Below are positions 1 to 6,177 of a stretch of 64,000 bases of DNA, piece after piece; position 1 is the first letter of the stretch, and every line of letters begins with the position of its first letter. Origin of the DNA: Pontibacter deserti (lineage in GTDB: Bacteria > Bacteroidota > Bacteroidia > Cytophagales > Hymenobacteraceae). A model generated the notes under the pieces. It worked only from the letters and a program-made list of their open reading frames with translations. It ran no database searches and had not been told where the DNA came from. The position numbers and the translations under genes are program-made. The stretch spans positions 992,001-1,056,000 of the forward strand of contig NZ_JALPRS010000001.1 in assembly GCF_023630255.1 (NCBI RefSeq). Direction: 5' to 3'.

Positions 1-890
1 TTATACCTCTTATGCGACATATCTTCGTAAGCTCCAAAAAATTTACGATAGAACGGGTATAGCGAACCAAGTATAGGCAAAGGTATCAAGAAGCGTTTAT
101 TAGCCGCAGTAAGCGGGAACAGGTGCTGTTTGATAGTGAATTTGCCACCATGTAATGCGTTACTGTAAAGCGGGTGATGTGCCGCTATAACTATACGCTG
201 GTGCCTGTTTCGCCGGAGTAGATTATTCAGATCGATGTAAAATTCTTCTATATCGTTGTAGGGGCAGTTATACTTTGCACCCAACGGTTTTTCGCCACGT
301 TGTACCCACCATTGTGTATTTATGACGAGCAGCAGCAGACCTTCTGCCAATTGCATTGTTACAGGGCCGGGGCAGCCATGCGGAGGCAGATAACTCTCCT
401 GGCTTTGCAGTGCTTCGGTAATATACTTTTCCTGGCGTAGCATGTACTGGTATCCATCAGCACGGCCTTTGTTCCAGTCGTGGTTACCACTCAGAAAAGC
501 GCATCTTGTTTTATAGTCCTGAAGTTGCTGCAGTATAGTTTGCAAGCGTGCCTCTGCCATTGCGCGGTGCCGATGCCCTTCAGGTGGCAGACCTACGGGG
601 TAAATATTATCACCCAGAAAAACGGCCATACCCGCAGTTTTATTCATTTCCTGCCATTCCCTGAATATAGCCAGAACAGGATCAGTGCCGTCGGTTGCAA
701 CAGCGCCAACATCACCTAGTATCGCTAATGAGTAGGCTTTTTCAGCTTCTGGAGGGAGTAGGGTTTGCCGCCAGCCTACATCTGCCAGTTTATAGTATGG
801 TTTACGCCTGTATTTCCATTCCTGCCAGTAGCTGAACAACAGAAAAATTATGAACAGAGAGGGTACTATAATCAGGAAGTAAACAAGCAT
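1..890 (-). CDS. Metallophosphoesterase, membrane-anchored (3' end missing)
   Basis: The frame is open from an ATG at 890 to the left edge, so the C terminus is missing. The N terminus is a hydrophobic segment (about residues 2-20, rich in L, I, V and F) that would anchor the protein in the inner membrane. The calcineurin-like phosphoesterase motifs are visible in order: ILGDVG, then FLGDNIYP, then SGNHDW, then AAHHPLYS. These supply the Asp, Asn and His ligands of the two-metal site. The substrate cannot be told from sequence. Related Bacteroidota proteins often carry an outer-membrane beta-barrel behind this domain; whether this one does lies outside the window. The gene follows the Lon-domain gene by only 12 bases on the same strand, so the two are probably co-transcribed. 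Confidence 0.85.
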   Translation of the reverse strand, partial: MLVYFLIIVPSLFIIFLLFSYWQEWKYRRKPYYKLADVGWRQTLLPPEAEKAYSLAILGDVGAVATDGTDPVLAIFREWQEMNKTAGMAVFLGDNIYPVGLPPEGHRHRAMAEARLQTILQQLQDYKTRCAFLSGNHDWNKGRADGYQYMLRQEKYITEALQSQESYLPPHGCPGPVTMQLAEGLLLLVINTQWWVQRGEKPLGAKYNCPYNDIEEFYIDLNNLLRRNRHQRIVIAAHHPLYSNALHGGKFTIKQHLFPLTAANKRFLIPLPILGSLYPFYRKFFGAYEDMSHKRY

Positions 891-902
891 CAAATTTATA
901 CT

Positions 903-1538
903 TTAAAAGTTAGGCGGAGTAAGCGATTTAAAATGACCGTTCAGCTTTACACGTTCTTTCAATCGTTCTGTTTCCAATACAATGGGAAGTATATTTTGCA
1001 GGTGCTGCAGAATGGCTTCTTGCCGGTCACTTTCGCGTTTCATTTGCAGCAGTGCGTATTCCTGTTGCAAGTTAAGACCTAACTGGTGTGCTATTGTAAA
1101 ACTGGAGAAGGAATCATCCAGATCCATAGCCAGGCTCTTCAGGCTTAGTGCTTCGTAAAGCTGCTTCATCAGCTCCTTTATTTTTGTCTTGGTCACAATA
1201 TCTTCCGTGGTGTCATAAACAACAGGTTCAATTTCGCCGCCTGCATAAAGTCTGCCTGGTACTGTTTTATCAAATTTCAGAATTTTAAAGGTACGCAACC
1301 CTTTGCTCCGGATGTCCATTTCGCCATTGTCATACTTCTTTTCTATACTCAGTATTTCCACCTCAGTACCATAATGCCCCACAGCATTCTGAATATAAGT
1401 CGGGATTCCGAAGGTCTTATCGCTCATCACGCAATCGAGTACAAGCTGCTTGTAACGCGGTTCAAAAATGTGCAGGTTCAGCTTCTCGCCGGGGTACACC
1501 ACAATATTCAACGGAAATAAGGGCAGGTAAACAGACAT
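903..1538 (-). CDS. Stand-alone Lon N-terminal (substrate-binding) domain protein
   Basis: The protein begins MSVYLPLFPLNIVVYPGE and continues with HIFEPRYKQL, the typical start of the Lon substrate-binding domain (PF02190). At about 211 residues it has neither the AAA+ ATPase nor the Ser-Lys protease part of Lon, so it cannot be a Lon protease itself. Such free-standing LON-domain proteins are common in bacteria and poorly understood; a substrate-recruiting or adaptor role is only a guess. The C-terminal half (about 120-200) is largely helical and charged, as in the helical part of Lon N domains. I chose the ATG at 1538 because an upstream TTG would only add a non-conserved 10-residue tail. 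It probably forms an operon with the following metallophosphoesterase gene. Confidence 0.85.
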   Translation of the reverse strand: MSVYLPLFPLNIVVYPGEKLNLHIFEPRYKQLVLDCVMSDKTFGIPTYIQNAVGHYGTEVEILSIEKKYDNGEMDIRSKGLRTFKILKFDKTVPGRLYAGGEIEPVVYDTTEDIVTKTKIKELMKQLYEALSLKSLAMDLDDSFSSFTIAHQLGLNLQQEYALLQMKRESDRQEAILQHLQNILPIVLETERLKERVKLNGHFKSLTPPNF

Positions 1539-1630
1539 AGCGTAGCAATTTATTTTATCTACAGGCAAAAGGTGCAGTATGTTTAGCGCATACGTACGGG
1601 GCCTATAAATCAGTTGAGTAGAATGTAAAA

Positions 1631-1666
1631 TTTGGCTGAAAAAATCCTTTGAAAGCTATACCTTTG
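1631..1666 (+). promoter_or_regulatory. Bacteroidota-type promoter candidate for mtgA
   Basis: A perfect TAnnTTTG -7 box (TACCTTTG, 1659-1666) lies 23 bases before the mtgA start. The nearest upstream TTTG (1631-1634) is 24 bases away, slightly wider than the usual spacing of about 17-23, so the -33 element is uncertain. Confidence 0.45.
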
Positions 1667-1689
1667 CGGCCTTAATCTGTAAAGCTTTT

Positions 1690-2427
1690 ATGAGCAAAAA
1701 GCGTTTTGGCCTGCGCCAGCTAAAGTTAGTTTTTGTAAAGTTGGTACTTAGTATGTTCCTGCTAAGTATAGTCTGGGTATTGTTGTATAAATGGATAGAC
1801 CCGCCTGCTACTTTGCACATGATTAAACGCCGTGCCGAAGCAGGGAAAGCTGATAAGAATGATCCTGAAATAAAACATACTTTCGTTTCGCTGGATGAGA
1901 TGTCGGAGCAGTTGCCGCTTGCTGTAGTAGCTTCTGAGGACCAGTTATTTTTACAGCACCACGGCTTTGATGTAGAAGCTATCCTGGATGCTTTTCAGCG
2001 TAACCGGAAAGGTGGTAACATTCGAGGTGGCAGCACAATCAGCCAGCAGGTATCAAAAAATGTATTTCTTTGGCACGGGCGCAGTTACTTACGCAAAGCC
2101 GTAGAGGCTTATTTTACAGTGTTGATAGAACTGATCTGGGGCAAAGAGCGCATCATGGAAGTATACCTGAACATAGCTGAGATGGGGGATGGAGTGTTTG
2201 GAGTAGAAGCAGCCAGCCAGTTATACTTTAATAAACCTGCCAAAGATGTAGGGCGTAAACAGGCGGCACTTCTGGCGGCCGTGTTGCCAAACCCAATAAA
2301 GTATAGTGCTAAGAACCCAAGTGGTTATATCCTGCGTAAACGTGGCCGCATCGCCCGCGCTATGGGCCGACTCGGTGGCACGACTTATATCAAATCTATA
2401 CTCCCTGCTTATGAAGAACAGAAATAG
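1690..2427 (+). CDS. mtgA: Monofunctional biosynthetic peptidoglycan transglycosylase
   Basis: This is a GT51 glycosyltransferase that polymerises lipid II into glycan strands without a transpeptidase domain. A single N-terminal membrane segment (about residues 12-33) anchors it in the inner membrane. The family motifs are present: ASEDQLFLQHHGFD with the catalytic Glu, then GGSTISQQVSKNVFLW, then KERIMEVYLNIAEMG with the second essential Glu, then KQAALLAAVLPNP. The length of 245 residues is normal for MtgA. The start is an ATG shortly after a good -7 promoter box. The last 17 bases overlap the next gene, suggesting translational coupling. The other peptidoglycan polymerase gene in the window is pbpC at 36537-38882. 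Confidence 0.95.
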   Translation: MSKKRFGLRQLKLVFVKLVLSMFLLSIVWVLLYKWIDPPATLHMIKRRAEAGKADKNDPEIKHTFVSLDEMSEQLPLAVVASEDQLFLQHHGFDVEAILDAFQRNRKGGNIRGGSTISQQVSKNVFLWHGRSYLRKAVEAYFTVLIELIWGKERIMEVYLNIAEMGDGVFGVEAASQLYFNKPAKDVGRKQAALLAAVLPNPIKYSAKNPSGYILRKRGRIARAMGRLGGTTYIKSILPAYEEQK

Positions 2428-2896
2428 CCTTTTTATACTTGCTGCTTTTGCTGCACCGGTTATACTTGGCAGCTGTCAGACAACAAAACCAGTGGCTACA
2501 ACAACGCAGCAAACTATAACCAATACCGAAAGTATAGCCCAGGTAAAACAAGTGTTGCAGGAGCAGGCAGCCAACTGGAGCGCCGGCGACCTGGAAGGTT
2601 ATATGCAGGGCTACTGGAAATCGGACTCATTGCTGTTTATTGGCAAGAGCGGCTTAACTTATGGCTGGCAACAAACCTTGGATAACTACAAACGCAGCTA
2701 CCCGGATGTATCAGCAATGGGTAAACTTACTTTTGACTTGAAAGAAGTGCGGCCGCTTTCGGAAGAGAACATTTTGGTGGTAGGGAAGTGGCACCTGCAA
2801 CGTGAAGAAGCCAAAGGTAATTTAGAAGGCCATTTTTCTGTTATCTTCCAACGGTTTTCTGATGGTTGGAAAATTCTAGCGGATCATTCGAGTTAA
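2411..2896 (+). CDS. DUF4440/SnoaL-like lipoprotein
   Basis: The protein of 161 residues starts with a lipoprotein signal (MKNRNSLFILAAFAAPVILGSC), with Cys in an LGSC lipobox. The rest resembles the NTF2-like DUF4440 fold: a helix with QEQAANWSAGDLEGYMQGYW, then LLFIGKSGLTYGWQQTLDNYKRSYPD, ending in FSVIFQRFSDGWKILADHSS, the common C-terminal strand pattern. Proteins of this fold bind small ligands or act as isomerases; no catalytic role can be assigned. The ATG at 2411 lies inside mtgA (17-base overlap). A longer reading exists but would put the signal peptide in the middle, so I reject it. A second protein of this type is at 45148-45603. Confidence 0.8.
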   Translation: MKNRNSLFILAAFAAPVILGSCQTTKPVATTTQQTITNTESIAQVKQVLQEQAANWSAGDLEGYMQGYWKSDSLLFIGKSGLTYGWQQTLDNYKRSYPDVSAMGKLTFDLKEVRPLSEENILVVGKWHLQREEAKGNLEGHFSVIFQRFSDGWKILADHSS

Positions 2897-2922
2897 GAGC
2901 ACTGTTTCGGGAAGTATAGCTA

Positions 2923-3369
2923 TCAGTTAACAGCTTGTTCCAGATATTTCTTCAGCGTCTCCAGTACCACTGGCCAGGCCTGACTTACTGCTTCGTAATA
3001 CCAATCCCAGCCAGGGCTTTGCTGATAACCTTCCTGACACAAGTATAAAGTTGTAGTGCTGTTATTTTCTTGTGTTGCTGATACCGTTAACACCATAGGG
3101 CCCAAGATGGGCTTCACTGGATTTAAGTATACCAAGTTCTCAACTATAAGCAACGCATCAGGTTGATAGGTTCTGATTGTTCCAGAGCTTATGTATCCAA
3201 AACCTTCCTTAGTAATATTCCAGGTAAGTACATAAAGGCCACCGACTTTTCTTTCTATCAGCGAACGTTCTACGCCCCACCAACCGCACAGCAACTTTTC
3301 ATCTATAAAAGCAGCGATTACAGATGCCGGACTTGTCTTTATACTGATAGTTGCCTCTACCTTCCTCAA
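2923..3369 (-). CDS. SRPBCC (AHSA1/START-like) domain protein
   Basis: A 148-residue protein of the AHSA1/SRPBCC fold. It opens with VEATISIKTSPASVIAAFIDEKLLCGWWG, matching the family pattern of a first strand followed by a helix and a Trp-rich turn, and later has ERKVGGLYVLTW and a final amphipathic helix ending VVLETLKKYLEQ. These proteins bind hydrophobic ligands or act as co-chaperone-like modules; the ligand is unknown. The only workable start is a TTG at 3369: there is no in-frame ATG in the N-terminal region, and an in-frame TGA lies 21 bases upstream of the TTG. It is convergent with the lipoprotein gene at 2411. Confidence 0.75.
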   Translation of the reverse strand: MRKVEATISIKTSPASVIAAFIDEKLLCGWWGVERSLIERKVGGLYVLTWNITKEGFGYISSGTIRTYQPDALLIVENLVYLNPVKPILGPMVLTVSATQENNSTTTLYLCQEGYQQSPGWDWYYEAVSQAWPVVLETLKKYLEQAVN

Positions 3370-3406
3370 GTTAAATTTAGTTAATCAATTATAGTTACTA
3401 AATCAC

Positions 3407-3820
3407 TTAAGATGCAGATGTCTTTACGGTGGTTACTGCCAGTTTCAGGCTCAGGAAGGAAAGTATAAAAGTAAGTGGCGTAAAGATGATCTTCTCAAAA
3501 AAGTTTATCGAAAAGAAATTACCTACGGTATTCATCAGGAAAAGTGTGAACATAGCCCATAGTGCTATTTTTAAAATATCTGCAGGTATTTTCAGTTTAA
3601 AAAGACCGGCATAAACCACTACCACTGCTATCATTACTAAGTTTAATGTAACAGAAATCGCTTCAAAGCGCAGCATTTCAGAGTAACTGTTAAGTCTGCC
3701 GCCCCACACCATTTCATAAGGTATAAGCCCTACTAATATTGCTGTATGAAACGCTACCATCAGCGATAGAATTACCAGTATACCATAAATTGCAAAAGGT
3801 TTTGAAATATACTTTAGCAT
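3407..3820 (-). CDS. Hypothetical four-helix membrane protein
   Basis: I do not recognise this 137-residue protein. It has four hydrophobic stretches at about residues 10-33, 55-76, 82-103 and 108-131 with short loops and no obvious catalytic residues. The start ATG at 3820 is clear. It lies just upstream, on the same strand, of the SRPBCC gene (37 bases between them), so the two could share a transcript. Small proteins of this layout are widespread in Bacteroidota and generally uncharacterised. Confidence 0.7.
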   Translation of the reverse strand: MLKYISKPFAIYGILVILSLMVAFHTAILVGLIPYEMVWGGRLNSYSEMLRFEAISVTLNLVMIAVVVVYAGLFKLKIPADILKIALWAMFTLFLMNTVGNFFSINFFEKIIFTPLTFILSFLSLKLAVTTVKTSAS

Positions 3821-3914
3821 GTGCTTAATATTAAGATAAAGTAGTTTCTGGTACGTTTATTTAACCGGGCAAAAACTGTTGCTAAAGATATAGAGAACTA
3901 TACTTAAAATAAAA

Positions 3915-3949
3915 AGACCGGCAAAGTTGGTTTTACATTTCGCCGGTCT
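3915..3949 (-). terminator. Terminator of the App1-type gene
   Basis: AGACCGGC (3915-3922) pairs with GCCGGTCT (3942-3949). On the minus strand the stem is followed by CTTTTTATTTT. It lies 23 bases beyond the stop codon of the App1-type gene. Confidence 0.8.
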
Positions 3950-3972
3950 AATGCCATAGTTATACTTAAAAA

Positions 3973-5115
3973 TTACTTATCACCCGCAGTATCTACTTCC
4001 ACTTCTTTCTCTACTTCTTTCACTTCTTCCACAAAAATAAAGCCGTTGGCTGCGGCGTGTTTAGCGGCTTCGTCGGTTTCTTTTACCAGTAACATTTCTA
4101 CATCTCCGCCACCTTTCTTCAGTTCGTCAACTATACCTACTACTTTACGGGTATGCTTTTCAATGTTCACGTCTCTTATGTAAATGGCCATAATACGACC
4201 CGGATGCTTTTTAACTACTTCGCTATAGATGGCTGCGTCCTGTTGTCCGCTATCGCCAATAAGTATAAAATCCAGGTGCGGGTAGGTTATGAGGATGTTC
4301 TCTATCTCTTTATACTTATGGCTCATGTGGTCGGAATGGCCAAGCTTGTTTTCATCTATACCAAAGTCGCGGAGCAGGAGTGGACCTTGCGGGATCTCAT
4401 TTAATTCCAGGAAGTGGTACAACAGGTCGTAGTTGTTCCAGGGGCTGCTGCTTACGTAAAAGAACGGGTTGTTTCGTTTGCCGTTACGGCCTAGCTGTAA
4501 AGCCTTGTAAAACTGCGAAACTCCATGAAAAGGGATGCGGGTATGGGCATTATTCAGCAAAATATTTTTTCCGGATTCCAGTAAGCTGGTGGCACCGGTG
4601 CGCATAATGGTATCGTCAATATCTGAAATGATACCATACTCAGCATCGGGCGGTGGAACCAGAACATGAGCAGTGGCTTTTACTTCTTCTGTAAGTTCTA
4701 AGGGAGCATCAATCAGCTTAAGCTCTATGTCATGCCAGATGTCTTCAAGTACCAAAGGAGTTTTAGGCTCCAGGTTCAGTACAAAATAACCCTCCACGTC
4801 TGTCGTGATCTCATGAAACTGGTTATTGAAGCAAAGCTGCACCCGCGCATTAGGCACCTCATCCGACTCGAAACGGCGGTACATGTTCATCAGGTTTTCC
4901 CACAACGTATCCTGTTGTTCTGATTGGGTTATACCTTTATCCTTCAGCACCCTGCCTTTTACATAGAGCCTGTTTGGCGTACCATAGCTGCGGTAAGGTA
5001 CAATTTGCAGTGGCTGCATCATGTTAAGCTTTCTTTTAAGCTTAAATGAGAGCATATCTATTTTTTCTTCTGCTTTAAGTATGGCTTTTACGCCTGTTTG
5101 CTTCAGTTTTTTCAT
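3973..5115 (-). CDS. App1-family (DUF2183) phosphatase domain protein
   Basis: The 380-residue protein contains the App1 catalytic region. GIISDIDDTIMRTGATSL holds the HAD-like DxDxT motif, FYVSSSPWNNYDLL follows, and FILIGDSGQQDAAIY carries the distal Asp. In yeast the App1 domain is a magnesium-dependent phosphatidate phosphatase; the bacterial substrate is not established, and a phospholipid role here is inference. The N-terminal 150 residues form a C2-like or beta-rich module, and the C-terminal tail is rich in Glu, Lys and Val. No signal peptide is visible. The ATG at 5115 (MKKLKQTG) is preferred over a TTG three codons upstream. A strong terminator hairpin ends only 15 bases before this ATG. 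Confidence 0.85.
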   Translation of the reverse strand: MKKLKQTGVKAILKAEEKIDMLSFKLKRKLNMMQPLQIVPYRSYGTPNRLYVKGRVLKDKGITQSEQQDTLWENLMNMYRRFESDEVPNARVQLCFNNQFHEITTDVEGYFVLNLEPKTPLVLEDIWHDIELKLIDAPLELTEEVKATAHVLVPPPDAEYGIISDIDDTIMRTGATSLLESGKNILLNNAHTRIPFHGVSQFYKALQLGRNGKRNNPFFYVSSSPWNNYDLLYHFLELNEIPQGPLLLRDFGIDENKLGHSDHMSHKYKEIENILITYPHLDFILIGDSGQQDAAIYSEVVKKHPGRIMAIYIRDVNIEKHTRKVVGIVDELKKGGGDVEMLLVKETDEAAKHAAANGFIFVEEVKEVEKEVEVDTAGDK

Positions 5116-5130
5116 AGTATACAAGTATCA

Positions 5131-5162
5131 AAAAAGCCTGCAGAAGTGGCTGCAGGCTTTTT
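5131..5162 (-). terminator. Strong terminator or attenuator between the M48 and App1 genes
   Basis: AAAAAGCCTGCAG (5131-5143) pairs perfectly with CTGCAGGCTTTTT (5150-5162) around a 6-base loop. On the minus strand it comes 7 bases after the M48 stop and is followed by a T-run. Only 15 bases then remain before the App1 ATG at 5115, so it may control how much transcript reaches App1. Confidence 0.85.
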
Positions 5163-5169
5163 ACTGTTA

Positions 5170-5991
5170 TTAGTTCAGCGCATTCTTTAAAGCTGTAAAA
5201 TCGCTGTCAGATGCTGAGGCAGTGCTGCATCCCTGTTCCTTTGCTTTCTGCTGTATATTCTCTATACGGTTTTCAGGGTTAGGGTGTGTGCTCAAAAACT
5301 CAGGGGGTGTACCCTGTGCAGCCTCTTCATTCATTTTAATAAAGAAACCGGCAGCGCCATCGCAGGCATAATATTCTGTGCCACCCAGGTATTCTACTGA
5401 GAAATTGTCTGCTTCTGTTTCGGCGTCGCGACTGAATTTAAGACCAGCCAGTGTACCGGAAAGCTGTCCTGCAATTTCTTTTAAAGCACTTGGGTTATTA
5501 CCTAGCGCAATAGAGAGCAGCAGGTTTATGCCATATTGGCGTTGCAACTGCTTTACGCTGTGGCGTTGGTCGGCATGAGCTATTTCATGGGCAATAACGC
5601 CGGCAAAATGGTCTTCGTCGTTCAGGTATTTTATAAGACCGGTAAACACATAAATGTGGCCACCTGGTGTAGCAAAGGCATTTAGCTGGCTATCGTCTTT
5701 TATAATTTTAACATCCCAGGTAAACTCTTCGCGATACTGTACTTCTCCGGAGTTAAGAACACGGTTCACGATACGGTCCATGTATGTATAAGCCTGCTGA
5801 TTTGTAGCATTACGCTCCAGTAGCTTTCCTTGTGCTTTATAAGTAGAGTCCACTTCGTGGGCTACCTGGTTACCTAAGTTAACGTCATCCTCAATCGAGA
5901 AAAGTACTACATCGTTTCCGTCGCAAGAGTAAAGGGTTAATGCACTGGCAGCCGCCAGGCCGAGGGTAAGTAGAGTTCTTTTAAGTTTCAT
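5170..5991 (-). CDS. M48-family metalloprotease lipoprotein
   Basis: A 273-residue periplasmic zinc protease. The N terminus MKLKRTLLTLGLAAASAL ends in LYSC, giving lipidation at Cys23. The zinc motif HEIAH (about residues 135-139, HEIAHADQRHSV) is intact. The third ligand lies in SRDAETEADNFSVEYL, and the LSTHPNPENRI motif near the C terminus is typical of the family. It lacks the multiple membrane helices of HtpX and the C-terminal TPR repeats of BepA, so it most resembles LoiP/YggG-type quality-control proteases. A role in envelope protein turnover is inferred from the family. It sits upstream of App1 with a terminator between them. Confidence 0.9.
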   Translation of the reverse strand: MKLKRTLLTLGLAAASALTLYSCDGNDVVLFSIEDDVNLGNQVAHEVDSTYKAQGKLLERNATNQQAYTYMDRIVNRVLNSGEVQYREEFTWDVKIIKDDSQLNAFATPGGHIYVFTGLIKYLNDEDHFAGVIAHEIAHADQRHSVKQLQRQYGINLLLSIALGNNPSALKEIAGQLSGTLAGLKFSRDAETEADNFSVEYLGGTEYYACDGAAGFFIKMNEEAAQGTPPEFLSTHPNPENRIENIQQKAKEQGCSTASASDSDFTALKNALN

Positions 5992-6132
5992 GTGTAATAA
6001 GTTTGGTATATATAGTGCAAACGCACTACAAAGTCTGTGCCTTAAAAAACGCAGAGTAAGCCCCTTTACGCATGTGGCAGTGCTACAGGTTGCAAAAAGA
6101 TATAGTGAAAGCTAAATTATTAGTGCAATAAA

Positions 6133-6159
6133 AAAGCCCCTGAAGTTATCAGGGGCTTT
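6133..6159 (-). terminator. Terminator of the M16 protease gene
   Basis: AAAGCCCCTGA (6133-6143) pairs with TCAGGGGCTTT (6149-6159) around a 5-base loop. On the minus strand it is followed by TTTTTTATTG, and it lies 18 bases past the M16 stop codon. Confidence 0.85.
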
Positions 6160-6177
6160 CCAGTGTGTAGTATGGGT

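Noticed and set aside
2306-2410. Extended N terminus for the DUF4440-like lipoprotein inside mtgA
   Set aside because: It would bury the lipoprotein signal in the middle of the protein; the ATG at 2411 gives a correct signal and lipobox.
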